From: Sinorhizobium sp. 8-89
GTDB lineage: Bacteria; Pseudomonadota; Alphaproteobacteria; Rhizobiales; Rhizobiaceae
Assembly: GCF_030124325.1 (NCBI RefSeq)
Contig: NZ_JASKLR010000003.1
Location: forward strand, 1-64,000
DNA length: 64,000 nucleotides
Direction: 5' to 3'
Shown: one piece after another, positions 51,612 through 62,087 of the stretch
Position numbering within the stretch: position 1 is the stretch's first letter
Layout of the letters: each line of letters opens with the position of its first letter
Program-made: the position numbers and the translations under genes
Notes under the pieces: model-generated
The model's database searches: none
What the model was told of the DNA's origin: nothing
What the model saw: only the letters and a program-made list of their open reading frames with translations

Positions 51612-51890
51612 ATGGCAAGCCTGATCACCTGTCCCCATTGCGGGGTCCGTCCAAAAGAAGAGTTTTCGATCCGCGGCGACGCGTCGCTCGTTCGTCCGGC
51701 GCCGACCGCATCGGACGAGGCCTGGCACGATTACGTCTATGTACGCGCCAACCCGCGCGGGCGCACGCTCGAGCACTGGCAGCACGTGGCGGGCTGCCGC
51801 CGTTTCCTCGTGGTCGAGCGCGACACGTTCACCCATGAGGTCCATTCCGTGACCGACGGCGCGGTCTTCGCCCGGGAGAACGGCCGATGA
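51612..51890 (+). CDS. soxD: sarcosine oxidase subunit delta
   Basis: A 92-residue small subunit. It has the zinc-type motif CPHCGVRPKEEF near residue 6 and later H and C ligands in WQHVAGCRRF, as expected for the delta subunit. AAGGA precedes the ATG by 7 bases and its stop overlaps soxA by four bases (ATGA). Confidence 0.95.
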   Translation: MASLITCPHCGVRPKEEFSIRGDASLVRPAPTASDEAWHDYVYVRANPRGRTLEHWQHVAGCRRFLVVERDTFTHEVHSVTDGAVFARENGR

Positions 51891-54844
51891 CCGCCTATCG
51901 CCTGACGGCCGGAGGGCTGGTCGATCGCAGCCGTTCGCTCAGTTTCAGCTTCGACGGCCGCCCCTTGCGTGGTTTTGCCGGCGATACGCTGGCCTCGGCG
52001 CTGATTGCCAACGACCAGATTCTGGTCGGCCGCAGCTTCAAATATCATCGTCCGCGTGGGATCGTCAGCGCAGGCTCTTCGGAACCGAATGCGCTCGTCA
52101 CCATCGGCTCCGGCGCGCGCAGCGATCCCAACACAAAGGCGACCGTTGCCGAGCTCTATGCCGGATTGACGGCGCGCAGCCAGAATCGCTGGCCGTCGCT
52201 CGGCGTAGATATCGGCGCGGTAGTTGATCTTTTCTCGCCATTTCTCGGTGCGGGTTTCTACTACAAGACCTTCATGCGGCCGGCGCAACTTTGGGAAAGG
52301 CTCTACGAACCGCTGATCCGCCGGGCTGCCGGTCTCGGTCGCGCAGTGCTCGAACGCGACCCGGAAAGCTACGAGAAATCCTGGGCACATTGCGATCTGC
52401 TCGTCGTTGGCGGCGGCCCGGCCGGGCTGATGGCCGCGCTGACCGCGGGACGCGCGGGGCTTCGCGTCATTCTCGCCGACGAGGATTTTCGCCTGGGCGG
52501 TTCGCTCCTTTCGGAGACGCAGCCGATAGACGGTGCGCCCGCGCATGTCTTTGCCGATCGCGCCGTTGCCGAATTGCAGGCGCTGCCGAATGTAACCTTG
52601 CTGCCGCGGACGTCAGTCTTCGGCTGGTACGACGACAATGTTTTCGGCGCGGTCGAGCGGGTCCAGAAGCATGTCGCCGAGCCCTCGGCCAAGCTGCCGA
52701 CGGAGCGGGTCTGGCGCATTGTCGCGAGGCGAGCGCTTCTCGCGACCGGTGCGGAGGAGCGCCCGCTTGTCTTCGGCGGCAATGACCGGCCGGGAGTCAT
52801 GATGGCCGGGGCACTCAGCACCTATGCCAACCGTTACGGCGTGGCGGCCGGCAGGTCGGTTGCGATTTTCACCAATGGCAGCGCGGGGTATTGCACCGCC
52901 CGCGATCTCAGCGCCAAGGGCATCGCCATTGCTGCAATCGTCGACAGTCGCGCAGCGGCAGCGGACGCCGCGCCGGAAGGCGTGCGCGTGATCCGTTCGG
53001 CCTCCGTCGTCGATACGCGTGGACGCCTGCGGGTTTCCGGGCTTGTGGTCGAACGGTCGGGTTTCGAGGAGCTCGTCGCCTGCGATGCGGTCGGCATGTC
53101 CGGCGGCTGGAGCCCGGTCATCCACCTGGCCTGCCAACGGGGAGCGAAGCCTGTGTGGTCCGAAGCTCTAAGCACGTTCGTCGCGCCGGCTGTCGGCGGT
53201 GGATTGCGCGTTGCCGGTTCGGCGAATGGCGTTTACACGCTCTCGGGCTGCCTCGGCGACGGGGCCGCCAAGGCGTCGGCGATCGCGTCCGAGCTGGGAT
53301 TCAAACCCGTTCAGGACGTCTTGCCGGCAACGGGAGAGGAGACCGATCCGTCGTTCACCGCACTTTGGTACGCACCCGGTGCAAAGTCCAAGGCCTTTGT
53401 CGATTTCCAGAACGACGTGCACGCAAAGGATCTGGGGCTTGCGCTCCGCGAAGGGTTTGGCCACGTCGAACACGCCAAGCGCTACACGACCAGCGGCATG
53501 GCCACGGACCAGGGCAAGCTCTCGAACACCAATGCAGTCGGCATTCTTGCCGGTATGCGAGGAGTAAGCCCCGCGGATGTGGGGACGACGACATTCCGCC
53601 CGTTCTACACACCCGTTTCCTTCGGCGCGCTTGCCGGCACGGCGCGCGACAAGCATGCAGCATCTGTCCGCAAATCGCCGTTGCATGAATGGGCACGGAA
53701 AAACGGGGCGACCTTCGTCGAAGCGGGCCTTTGGTATCGATCCGCCTGGTTTCCTCGGGCGGGCGAAAAGACCTGGCGCGAGAGCGTCGATCGCGAGGTG
53801 CTGAACGTGCGCGCGAACGTCGGCATTTGCGATGTGTCGACATTAGGCAAGATCGAACTTTTCGGACCGGACGCGGCTGAATTCCTCAATCGGCTTTATT
53901 CCAACGCGATGTTGAAGCTCCCGGTCGGCAAGGCGCGTTATGGCCTGATGCTGCGCGAAGACGGCTTCGTCTATGACGATGGCACCGTCAGCCGGCTCGC
54001 GGAGGAGCATTTTCTCGTCACGACGACGACCGCGCTCGCGGGTGGCGTGATGTCCCACATGGAATATTGCTCGCAGGTGCTCTGGCCGGACCTGAAGATT
54101 CGCTTCTGCTCCGTCTCCGACCAATGGGCGCAGATCGCGATCGCCGGTCCGAAGGCGCGCAGCGTGCTGCAGCAGATCGTCGAGGACGACATCTCCAATG
54201 CGGCATTCCCGTTCCTCGCTGCCGGAACAGTAACGCTCAAAGGCGGCCTGAAAGGGCGGTTATTCCGCATCTCCTTCTCCGGCGAGCTGGCTTTCGAACT
54301 GGCCGTTCCGGCAGGATTTGGCGTGGCGGTCGCCGATCAGATCATGGAAGCGGGCCATGCCTTCGATATCTGCGCCTATGGCGTCGAAGCGCTCAACGTC
54401 CTGCGGCTGGAGAAGGGCCTGCCGACGCATGCCGAGTTCGACGGCCGGGTGACGCCGGACGACGCCGGACTCGGCCGAATGGTTTCGGCGCAGAAGACGG
54501 ACTTCATCGGCAAGCATCTTTCGGCACGATACGGGCTGACCGCCGCAGACCGCTCGCAACTCGTGGGACTGAAGCCGGTGGACAAGGAAAAGGATATTCG
54601 CGCGGGTGCGCATCTGCTGCGTGAGGGCATGAAGCCATCGACCCTCAACGACCAGGGCTGGGTGAGCTCCGCCTGCTTCTCGCCGGTGCTCGGTCACCAT
54701 ATTGCGCTTGCCTTCCTCAAGTCGGGCCGTGAGCGCTATGGCGAACGGATTGTTGTCTGGGACAAGCTGCGCGATCAGGAGGTGATGGCCGAGGTCTGCG
54801 ATCCGGTCTTCGTCGATCCCGAAAACGCCAGAATGAAAGCCTGA
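51887..54844 (+). CDS. soxA: sarcosine oxidase subunit alpha
   Basis: A 985-residue subunit. Domains in order: an N-terminal ferredoxin-like region (FDGRPLRGFAGDTLASAL, GRSFKYHRPRGI), a NAD-binding Rossmann domain with LLVVGGGPAGLMAALTAGR near residue 172, a second dinucleotide part, and a C-terminal aminomethyltransferase (GcvT-like) folate domain from about 600 with DVSTLGKIELFGPDA and EKGLPTHAEFD. The length is normal for the tetrameric enzyme. It follows soxD with an ATGA overlap and precedes soxG by 10 bases. Confidence 0.96.
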   Translation: MTAYRLTAGGLVDRSRSLSFSFDGRPLRGFAGDTLASALIANDQILVGRSFKYHRPRGIVSAGSSEPNALVTIGSGARSDPNTKATVAELYAGLTARSQNRWPSLGVDIGAVVDLFSPFLGAGFYYKTFMRPAQLWERLYEPLIRRAAGLGRAVLERDPESYEKSWAHCDLLVVGGGPAGLMAALTAGRAGLRVILADEDFRLGGSLLSETQPIDGAPAHVFADRAVAELQALPNVTLLPRTSVFGWYDDNVFGAVERVQKHVAEPSAKLPTERVWRIVARRALLATGAEERPLVFGGNDRPGVMMAGALSTYANRYGVAAGRSVAIFTNGSAGYCTARDLSAKGIAIAAIVDSRAAAADAAPEGVRVIRSASVVDTRGRLRVSGLVVERSGFEELVACDAVGMSGGWSPVIHLACQRGAKPVWSEALSTFVAPAVGGGLRVAGSANGVYTLSGCLGDGAAKASAIASELGFKPVQDVLPATGEETDPSFTALWYAPGAKSKAFVDFQNDVHAKDLGLALREGFGHVEHAKRYTTSGMATDQGKLSNTNAVGILAGMRGVSPADVGTTTFRPFYTPVSFGALAGTARDKHAASVRKSPLHEWARKNGATFVEAGLWYRSAWFPRAGEKTWRESVDREVLNVRANVGICDVSTLGKIELFGPDAAEFLNRLYSNAMLKLPVGKARYGLMLREDGFVYDDGTVSRLAEEHFLVTTTTALAGGVMSHMEYCSQVLWPDLKIRFCSVSDQWAQIAIAGPKARSVLQQIVEDDISNAAFPFLAAGTVTLKGGLKGRLFRISFSGELAFELAVPAGFGVAVADQIMEAGHAFDICAYGVEALNVLRLEKGLPTHAEFDGRVTPDDAGLGRMVSAQKTDFIGKHLSARYGLTAADRSQLVGLKPVDKEKDIRAGAHLLREGMKPSTLNDQGWVSSACFSPVLGHHIALAFLKSGRERYGERIVVWDKLRDQEVMAEVCDPVFVDPENARMKA

Positions 54845-54854
54845 GGGACTGCCG

Positions 54855-55409
54855 ATGATCCGCGATTACTACAACCGTCATGCACTCGATGAGAAGCTGC
54901 GCGGCGCGCCTCGGCCGGCAGGTGTCAATCATCTGGCCATCGGCCACAGGCAGGCGGTCGCTATGGTGCTCGCCCACGCCGGCGAGGAGGACACCGTCCA
55001 ACAGGTGTTGTCATCGGCAACTGAATTCACCGTGCGTTTCAGCGCGCCAGGCGAATGGCTGGTTGTTTCTGAAAGCGATACGTCGGAAGGGCTGCAGCGT
55101 CGTATCGACGCCTTTTGCGCCGGCCGGGCCTATGTCGTCGACCAAAGCGAGGCACGTGTCCTGTTCCGGCTTTCCGGTCCGTCGACGCACCGGATTCTTG
55201 CAAAGGGCGTCGGCCTCGACCTGCATCCCGCAGCCTTTGCGACCGGCGCCAGCGCGAATGCGTTGTGCGGCCACATCGCCGTCAATCTGGCCCGAACGGG
55301 AGACGACACATTTGAACTGATCGCTCCACGCTCTTTTGCCGAATCCCTTTTCGACGACCTCATGGCGATGGGACGCGAATACGATCTGACTGCGGCATTC
55401 GCCGGTTGA
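54855..55409 (+). CDS. soxG: sarcosine oxidase subunit gamma
   Basis: A 184-residue subunit of the GcvT-like fold, supporting the folate-dependent half of sarcosine oxidase. It contains FRLSGPSTHRILAKGVGLDLHP and a late ELIAPRSFAESLFDDL, both typical of SoxG. GAGGGACTGCCG precedes the ATG. It ends the soxBDAG operon. I see no clear terminator after it. Confidence 0.93.
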   Translation: MIRDYYNRHALDEKLRGAPRPAGVNHLAIGHRQAVAMVLAHAGEEDTVQQVLSSATEFTVRFSAPGEWLVVSESDTSEGLQRRIDAFCAGRAYVVDQSEARVLFRLSGPSTHRILAKGVGLDLHPAAFATGASANALCGHIAVNLARTGDDTFELIAPRSFAESLFDDLMAMGREYDLTAAFAG

Positions 55410-55713
55410 CGAGGCAGGCCGCGGCGAGAATCCGCCCTGATATGATCCGCGCGCTATGTCGGCACGCCAGCCACCGATTTCCGCGCTTTTGCGTTCAAAG
55501 TTGCCCATTTGGCGTGCGAATGCTGCTAAAAATTTGATTTTTCTGGCTCCGAAAGCGCCAAATCGATTTTATCGCCGAAGAATCTGGCGAGGAAGCATTT
55601 TTTAGCTTTCATTTTCATTTGAAAGAGGTATGGAATCGGGGCAAATAGCACGCTCACAATGAGCGCCAATAACAAGAGATCGGACCGATAGGATCTGGTC
55701 CAGGGGAAGATTG
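55410..55713. promoter_or_regulatory. AT-richer intergenic region with the likely liv operon promoter
   Basis: This 304-base gap has no credible gene. The part 55520-55690 is clearly more AT-rich than the surroundings and includes a short A/T inverted repeat AAAAAT-TTG-ATTTTT (55528-55542). It is the natural place for a regulated promoter of livH, for example an Lrp-type one, but no specific site was assigned. Confidence 0.4.
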
Positions 55714-56616
<903 letters not shown>

Positions 56617-56620
56617 TTCC

Positions 56621-58006
56621 ATGGCAAACATTGCATCTACTACTGCAAGCGCCGGCACTGAGGTGACGGCGCGGGCCCTGCGCGAGGCTGTCTTCGCCGG
56701 CCTCATCACCCTCGGTCTGTTCGTGCTCTTCGTTGGCCTCAAGACCGACCAGAACATTCGCAACGAGTTGGTCCTCACCCAGCGCTGGGGGCTGCTGGCG
56801 ATCTTCGTGATCGTTGCCATGGTCGGTCGCTTCCTGATCGTCGCCTACGCCCAGCCCTGGCTCGCGCAGAGAAAGGCGGTGAAGGCTGCCGCTCCAGAGG
56901 TTGCCAAGGAGGAAAGCTTCTTCAGCCGCAACTTCTCGAAGATCGCGATAGTGGCTCTGGTTCTCTATCCGCCGGTCATACTGGCCCTCACCGGTGTCCA
57001 GGGATCGCTGAAGTGGGTGGACAACTTCGGCATCCAGATCCTGATCTACGTGATGCTCGCCTGGGGCCTTAACATCGTCGTCGGCCTTGCCGGTCTTCTC
57101 GACCTTGGATACGTGGCCTTCTATGCGGTTGGCGCCTATTCCTATGCGCTGCTCTCAAGCTATTTCGGCCTGTCATTCTGGGTGCTGCTGCCGGTTGCCG
57201 GCCTTCTATCCGCCTGCTGGGGTATGGTCCTCGGTTTCCCGGTGCTGCGCCTGCGCGGTGACTACCTGGCGATCGTCACCCTCGCCTTCGGGGAAATCAT
57301 CCGCCTCGTGCTGATCAACTGGACCGAGGTCACCAAGGGTACCTTCGGTGTGTCCGGCATCGCCAAGGCGACGCTGTTCGGCATCAAGTTCGATGCTTCC
57401 AAGGACGGCTTCGCGGCGCTGATGGGCCTGCCGATCTCCTCGGCCTACTATAAGATCTTTCTATTCTATTTGGCCCTCGGCCTTTGCATGCTGACGGCCT
57501 TCGTCACCATCCGGATGCGTCGGATGCCGATCGGGCGTGCCTGGGAAGCGCTGCGCGAAGATGAGATCGCCTGCCGTTCGCTGGGCATCAACACGGTCAC
57601 CACCAAGCTGACTGCGTTTGCGATGGGCGCTATGTTCGGCGGCCTTGCAGGGTCCTTCTTCGCCGTTCGTCAGGGCTTCGTGTCGCCGGAATCGTTCGTG
57701 TTCCTCGAATCTGCGGTGATCCTTGCAATTGTCGTTCTTGGTGGCATGGGATCACTGACCGGCATAGCAATCGCAGCGATTGTCATGATCGGCGGCACCG
57801 AAATCCTGCGTGAGCTCACCTTCCTGAAGCTGGTCTTCGGACCGAACTTCACGCCCGAACTTTACCGCATGCTGATCTTTGGCCTAGCCATGGTCGTCGT
57901 CATGGTCTGGAAGCCGCGCGGCTTCGTCGGATCGCGCGAACCGACCGCGTTCCTCCGCGAGCGTAAGGCCGTCTCCGGCAGCTTTACCAAGGAAGGTCAC
58001 GGCTGA
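56621..58006 (+). CDS. livM: branched-chain amino acid ABC transporter permease LivM
   Basis: A 461-residue permease with the N-terminal extension of about 120 residues usual in rhizobial LivM, then [31 protein letters not shown]-type sequence (residues 145-180) and the loop [24 protein letters not shown]. It is 4 bases after livH and its stop overlaps the livG start by one base. Confidence 0.94.
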   Translation: MANIASTTASAGTEVTARALREAVFAGLITLGLFVLFVGLKTDQNIRNELVLTQRWGLLAIFVIVAMVGRFLIVAYAQPWLAQRKAVKAAAPEVAKEESFFSRNFSKIAIVALVLYPPVILALTGVQGSLKWVDNFGIQILIYVMLAWGLNIVVGLAGLLDLGYVAFYAVGAYSYALLSSYFGLSFWVLLPVAGLLSACWGMVLGFPVLRLRGDYLAIVTLAFGEIIRLVLINWTEVTKGTFGVSGIAKATLFGIKFDASKDGFAALMGLPISSAYYKIFLFYLALGLCMLTAFVTIRMRRMPIGRAWEALREDEIACRSLGINTVTTKLTAFAMGAMFGGLAGSFFAVRQGFVSPESFVFLESAVILAIVVLGGMGSLTGIAIAAIVMIGGTEILRELTFLKLVFGPNFTPELYRMLIFGLAMVVVMVWKPRGFVGSREPTAFLRERKAVSGSFTKEGHG

Positions 58007-58899
58007 TGGCCATCGAGACAATGACTACGACAATGACAAAAGACCCCATTCTCAAGGTTGAGCACCTGTCGATGCGCTTCGGCGGTCTCATGGCGATCAA
58101 CGACTTCTCCTTCGAGGCCTCTCGCGGCGACATCACCGCGCTGATCGGCCCGAACGGAGCGGGCAAGACGACAGTGTTCAACTGCATCACCGGCTTCTAC
58201 AAGCCGACGATGGGCATGATCACGATGAAGCAGAGATCCGGAAAGGAATACCTGCTTGAGCGTCTGCCGGACTTCGAGATCACCAAGCATGCGAAGGTGG
58301 CGCGCACGTTCCAGAACATCCGGATGTTCTCAGGCATGACGGTGCTCGAGAACCTGCTGGTCGCGCAGCACAACAAGCTGATGCAGGCGTCGGGCTATAC
58401 GGTGCTCGGACTGCTCGGATTTCCGGCCTATCGGCAGGCCGCCAAGGACGCGAAGGAACTTGCGAGGCATTGGCTCGAGAAGGCGTCGCTGATCGATCGC
58501 GCCGACGACGCGGCCGGGGACCTCCCCTATGGTGCGCAGCGGCGGCTCGAGATCGCCCGGGCGATGTGCACCGAGCCGGAACTGCTCTGCCTTGACGAGC
58601 CTGCGGCCGGCCTCAACCCACGCGAATCGCATGCGCTCAATGAATTGCTGCAGAGCATTCGCGCTGAAACGGGCACATCCATCCTGTTGATCGAGCACGA
58701 TATGTCCGTGGTCATGGAGATTTCCGACCATGTGGTCGTGCTTGAATACGGTCAGAAGATTTCCGACGGCAACCCGGATTTCGTGAAGAACGATCCAAGG
58801 GTCATTGCGGCCTATCTGGGTGTCGAGGATAAAGAGGTTGAAGAGGTGATCGAACAGATCGAGGAAATCGAAGGCGGGCAGGGAGGCACCAAGCAATGA
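58006..58899 (+). CDS. livG: branched-chain amino acid ABC transporter ATPase LivG
   Basis: A 297-residue ATPase. Walker A is GPNGAGKTT, Walker B is LLCLDEPAAGLNP, and the H-loop is LIEHDM. The signature is degenerate in the LivG way (LPYGAQRRLEIARA). The C-terminus is an acidic tail with repeated Glu (EDKEVEEVIEQIEEIEGG). It overlaps livM by one base and livF by four. Confidence 0.95.
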   Translation: MAIETMTTTMTKDPILKVEHLSMRFGGLMAINDFSFEASRGDITALIGPNGAGKTTVFNCITGFYKPTMGMITMKQRSGKEYLLERLPDFEITKHAKVARTFQNIRMFSGMTVLENLLVAQHNKLMQASGYTVLGLLGFPAYRQAAKDAKELARHWLEKASLIDRADDAAGDLPYGAQRRLEIARAMCTEPELLCLDEPAAGLNPRESHALNELLQSIRAETGTSILLIEHDMSVVMEISDHVVVLEYGQKISDGNPDFVKNDPRVIAAYLGVEDKEVEEVIEQIEEIEGGQGGTKQ

Positions 58900-59621
58900 G
58901 TGCGCCGCTGCTGCATGTAAGAGCCGTCGAAACCTATTACGGCAATATCCGGGCGCTGAATGGCGTCGATGTGGAGGTCCACCGCGGAGAAATCGTCAGT
59001 CTTATCGGCGCCAATGGTGCCGGGAAGTCGACACTGATGATGACGATCTGCGGCAGCCCGCAGGCGCGCACCGGCTCCGTCTACTTCGACGGTCAGGACA
59101 TCACGCGTCTGCCGACGCACGAGATTGCCCGTCTCAGGATTGCGCAGTCGCCGGAAGGGCGACGCATCTTCCCGCGCATGACGGTTCTGGAAAACCTGCA
59201 GATGGGGGCGAGCCTCGATAACCTGAAGCATTTCAACGAGGACGTCGAAAAGATCTTCACGCTGTTCCCGCGCCTCAAGGAACGGCAGGCGCAGCGCGGC
59301 GGTACGCTGTCGGGCGGCGAACAGCAGATGCTGTCGATCGGGCGTGCGCTGATGGCGCGACCGAAGCTCCTGTTGCTCGACGAGCCGTCGCTCGGTCTTG
59401 CTCCGCTGATCGTGAAAGGCATCTTCGACGCGATCAAGAAACTCAACAAGCAAGAGGGCCTGACGGTGTTCCTCGTAGAACAGAACGCCTTCGGTGCGCT
59501 CAAGCTGTCGGACCGCGGTTATGTCATGGTGAACGGCAGGGTGACCATGAGCGGGACAGGCAAGGATCTTCTCGCCAATCCGGAAGTCCGTTCGGCCTAT
59601 CTCGAAGGCGGCCGTCATTGA
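58896..59621 (+). CDS. livF: branched-chain amino acid ABC transporter ATPase LivF
   Basis: A 241-residue ATPase with Walker A GANGAGKST, signature LSGGEQQMLSIGRA, Walker B LLLLDEPSLGLAP and a VEQN switch typical of LivF. It overlaps livG by ATGA. It forms the ATPase heterodimer with LivG under LivH/LivM. Confidence 0.95.
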   Translation: MSAPLLHVRAVETYYGNIRALNGVDVEVHRGEIVSLIGANGAGKSTLMMTICGSPQARTGSVYFDGQDITRLPTHEIARLRIAQSPEGRRIFPRMTVLENLQMGASLDNLKHFNEDVEKIFTLFPRLKERQAQRGGTLSGGEQQMLSIGRALMARPKLLLLDEPSLGLAPLIVKGIFDAIKKLNKQEGLTVFLVEQNAFGALKLSDRGYVMVNGRVTMSGTGKDLLANPEVRSAYLEGGRH

Positions 59622-59645
59622 TGCGCCGCACCTGGAGTATGTGAC

Positions 59646-59990
59646 ATGCAGGGAATTCTCTACGAAGAAGCGTCGATCTGGCAGTTTCTCTTCATCACGT
59701 GTGTGCTGGGCGGATGGACTGCCTGGCGGACGGGCAAGAGCGTCGCCGACACTTGGCATAACTTTCCGCGGCTGCTGCTCTACGTGGCGCTGCTAGGCTG
59801 GGCTATCCGCTTCATCCACCACGCTCTTTTCGGCGGAACCATGTTCAGCCTGCAGTACTATATCGTGGACACGATCGTGCTTTTGTTGTTTGCTACCGCC
59901 GGTTTCCGATACTACCGGACCAGGCAGATGACCAAGAGCTACTACTGGCTCTATGAGAAGGCGTCGCCCTTCTCATGGAAAACCAAATAA
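59646..59990 (+). CDS. small membrane protein of the liv operon (DUF6867-like)
   Basis: A 114-residue protein with three predicted membrane helices (about 12-30, 42-62, 70-88) and an aromatic C-terminus (YYWLYEKASPFSWKTK). It lies 24 bases after livF and 114 bases before livK on the same strand. I recognise it as the conserved hypothetical gene kept at this spot in rhizobial liv operons; its function is unknown. Its constant position suggests an accessory role to the transporter, which is inference. Confidence 0.8.
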   Translation: MQGILYEEASIWQFLFITCVLGGWTAWRTGKSVADTWHNFPRLLLYVALLGWAIRFIHHALFGGTMFSLQYYIVDTIVLLLFATAGFRYYRTRQMTKSYYWLYEKASPFSWKTK

Positions 59991-60104
59991 GGGAACAGCG
60001 CGTGCCGGTCCGCCGCGGCCGGTGCGAAAGAACACCGGCGCAATTAAGGTGGGCATTGCGCAGGCTTGGAAACAAGACCCGCTCGAATATTTGGGAGTAA
60101 CAAG

Positions 60105-61223
60105 ATGAAAAAGTCTCTTCTGTCGGCCGTTGCGCTGACGGCAATGGTCGCCTTTAGCGGCTCTGCATGGGCTGACATTCTGGTCGGCGTTGCCGGCCCG
60201 CTGACCGGCCCGAATGCTGCCTTCGGTGCGCAGCTTCAGAAAGGTGCGGAACAGGCGGCGGCCGACCTCAATGCTGCAGGCGGCATCAACGGGGAACAGA
60301 TCAGGGTTGTGCTCGGCGACGACGTGTCCGACGCCAAGCAGGGCGTTTCGGTCGCCAACAAGTTCGTTGCTGATGGCGTGAAGTTCGTCGTCGGCCACTT
60401 CAACTCGGGCGTGTCCATTCCGGCTTCGGAAATCTACGCCGAAAACGGCATTCTGCAGATCACGCCGGCCTCCACCAACCCGCAGTTCACCGAGCGCGGC
60501 CTGTGGAACACGTTCCGTACTTGCGGTCGCGACGACCAGCAGGGCGCGGTTGCCGGTGCCTACCTCGCCGCCAACTTCAAGGACGCGAAGATCGCCGTCG
60601 TTCATGACAAGACCCCCTATGGTCAGGGCCTTGCCGATGAAACCAAGAAGGCGATGAACGAAGCCGGTCTGACCGAAGCCCTCTACGAAGGCATCAACAC
60701 CGGCGACAAGGACTTCTCCGCGCTCATCGCAAAGATGAAGGAAGCCGGTGTTTCGATCGTCTATTACGGTGGCCTGCACACGGAAGCCGGCCTGATCATG
60801 CGCCAGATGAAGGACCAGGGCCTGAAGGCAACGATGATGTCGGGCGATGGCATCGTCTCGAACGAACTGGCCTCAATCGCCGGTGACGCCGTCGACGGCA
60901 CGCTGATGACTTTCGCGCCGGATCCGCGCAAGAACCCTGAAGCCAAGGAACTCGTCGAAAAGTTCCGCGCTGCCGGCTTCGAACCGGAAGCCTACACGCT
61001 CTACGCCTATGCTGCCCTCCAGGTCATCGCCGAAGGCGCCAAGGCTGCCGGCGGCAATGATCCCCAGGCTGTCGCCGAAGCGATCAAGGCCAAGGGTCCG
61101 TTCAAGACCACGATCGGCGAGCTCGGCTACGACGAAAAGGGCGACATCACCCGCCCGGACTACGTCATGTACACCTGGAAGAAGGGTGACGACGGCAAGT
61201 ACAGCTACTTCCAGAACGAATAG
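60105..61223 (+). CDS. livK: branched-chain amino acid ABC transporter binding protein LivK
   Basis: A 372-residue periplasmic Leu/Ile/Val-binding protein. Signal peptide about residues 1-23 ([23 protein letters not shown]). The mature start [20 protein letters not shown] and the [14 protein letters not shown] ligand-site segment are typical of LivJ/LivK. The ATG at 60105 has GGGAG 8 bases upstream; the 13-residue upstream extension is not credible. A strong terminator follows 22 bases after the stop. Confidence 0.96.
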   Translation: MKKSLLSAVALTAMVAFSGSAWADILVGVAGPLTGPNAAFGAQLQKGAEQAAADLNAAGGINGEQIRVVLGDDVSDAKQGVSVANKFVADGVKFVVGHFNSGVSIPASEIYAENGILQITPASTNPQFTERGLWNTFRTCGRDDQQGAVAGAYLAANFKDAKIAVVHDKTPYGQGLADETKKAMNEAGLTEALYEGINTGDKDFSALIAKMKEAGVSIVYYGGLHTEAGLIMRQMKDQGLKATMMSGDGIVSNELASIAGDAVDGTLMTFAPDPRKNPEAKELVEKFRAAGFEPEAYTLYAYAALQVIAEGAKAAGGNDPQAVAEAIKAKGPFKTTIGELGYDEKGDITRPDYVMYTWKKGDDGKYSYFQNE

Positions 61224-61245
61224 TATCGTTCGATCCGCTTTGGAG

Positions 61246-61275
61246 GACCCGGCGTGCGAGCGCCGGGTCTTTTTG
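61246..61275 (+). terminator. rho-independent terminator of the liv operon
   Basis: GACCCGGCG / CGCCGGGTC with a 6-base loop, followed directly by TTTTTG. A RIME begins 3 bases later. Confidence 0.9.
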
Positions 61276-61277
61276 TT

Positions 61278-61383
61278 CTACAGCGCCGCGCGTCCAATCG
61301 GACGCGCAAAGATCACTGTAGACTTTGAATTTCTGCATGATTTTGTCCTTAAATCGATTCCGATCTAAGGAGTCATGCGGTAG
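61278..61383 (-). repeat. RIME-like repeat, copy 7 (reverse orientation)
   Basis: It runs from CTACAGCGCCGCGCGTCC through ACTTTGAATTTCTGCATGA and CTTAAATCGATTCCGATCTAAGG to CATGCGGTAG. It abuts the liv terminator and precedes the MarR gene end by 50 bases. Confidence 0.87.
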
Positions 61384-61433
61384 GGCGGCATCCACGCCGT
61401 TCGATGCGCATGTCTACGTGATTGGAAGCAGCG

Positions 61434-61886
61434 TTATTTCAGCAGTGATGTGCGCAGCGTCGCGATCTCCTGCTTGAGCCGGACGAGCTCCGCAGGCTCC
61501 ATCCCGGTGGCATTGGCAATGCCATACGGTACGTTGTCGGCCTTTTTCCGCAAGTCGCGGCCGGTTTCGGTCAATTTCACGCGCACCTGCCGTTCATCGG
61601 CCCTGTCGCGGACCCGCGAAATGTAGCCCATGCCTTCGAGGCGTTTCAGCATGGGGGTGAGCGTGCTCGATTCCAGAAAAAGCTTTTCACCCAAATTGCC
61701 GACGGTCTGGTCGTCCTTTTCCCAAAGGACCACCATTACGAGATATTGCGGATAGGTGAGATCCAACTCGTCAAGCAGTGGCTTATAGACGCGCGTGAAC
61801 GCATGGTTCGCGGAATAGATTGCGAAGCACAGGAAATTGTCGAGCTTCATAAGGTCTTCGTGAGAAGGATTTTCTGCCTTGGTCAT
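61434..61886 (-). CDS. MarR-family regulator, OhrR-like peroxide sensor
   Basis: A 150-residue winged-helix regulator. The N-terminal LDNFLCFAIYSANHAFTRVYKPLL has the reactive Cys at the OhrR position (residue 19), followed by LTYPQYLVMVVLWE with the family Tyr. The DNA-binding part has VGNLGEKLFLESSTLTPMLKRLE, and the wing has RDRADERQVRVKLT. The ATG at 61886 fits OhrR length; a 15-residue upstream extension to 61931 is possible but overlaps an operator-like repeat. It is divergent from the Tat-exported hydrolase gene. It probably represses both genes and is released by organic hydroperoxides. Confidence 0.88.
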   Translation of the reverse strand: MTKAENPSHEDLMKLDNFLCFAIYSANHAFTRVYKPLLDELDLTYPQYLVMVVLWEKDDQTVGNLGEKLFLESSTLTPMLKRLEGMGYISRVRDRADERQVRVKLTETGRDLRKKADNVPYGIANATGMEPAELVRLKQEIATLRTSLLK

Positions 61887-61922
61887 TGTTCTAACCCAGA
61901 TTTCGTCATGCGATAAAAATAA

Positions 61923-61941
61923 ATCGTTCACGATCTAATCG
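61923..61941. promoter_or_regulatory. MarR operator candidate 1
   Basis: ATCGTTCACGATCTAATCG matches the site at 61977-61995 at 17 of 19 bases. Its left 12 bases are a dyad ATCGT-TC-ACGAT. It lies just upstream of the regulator gene start. Confidence 0.55.
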
Positions 61942-61948
61942 CAAGGTA

Positions 61949-61977
61949 TTGACACGCGAAATTCGGCCCGATAATTA
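61949..61977 (+). promoter_or_regulatory. sigma-70-type promoter for the Tat-exported hydrolase gene
   Basis: TTGACA (61949-61954), a 17-base spacer and TAATTA (61972-61977). The predicted start point near 61984 falls inside operator candidate 2, which would let bound regulator block initiation. Confidence 0.6.
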
Positions 61978-61995
61978 TCGTGCACGATTTAATCG
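61977..61995. promoter_or_regulatory. MarR operator candidate 2
   Basis: ATCGTGCACGATTTAATCG; its first 12 bases are a perfect palindrome. It overlaps the -10 end and start point of the hydrolase promoter. It is 54 bases from candidate 1, near five helical turns. Confidence 0.55.
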
Positions 61996-62027
61996 ACAGC
62001 GATTAAAGCGGGAACCTAGAAATTTAA

Positions 62028-62046
62028 CTCGCGCGCGATTTAGTTG
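62028..62046. promoter_or_regulatory. MarR operator candidate 3 (degenerate)
   Basis: CTCGCGCGCGATTTAGTTG matches candidate 2 at about 14 of 19 positions and is 51 bases further on, in the hydrolase leader. It is weaker than the other two. Confidence 0.35.
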
Positions 62047-62087
62047 CGGATTTGGACTAGGCTCAACGGGAAACAAGGAGCACTCCC

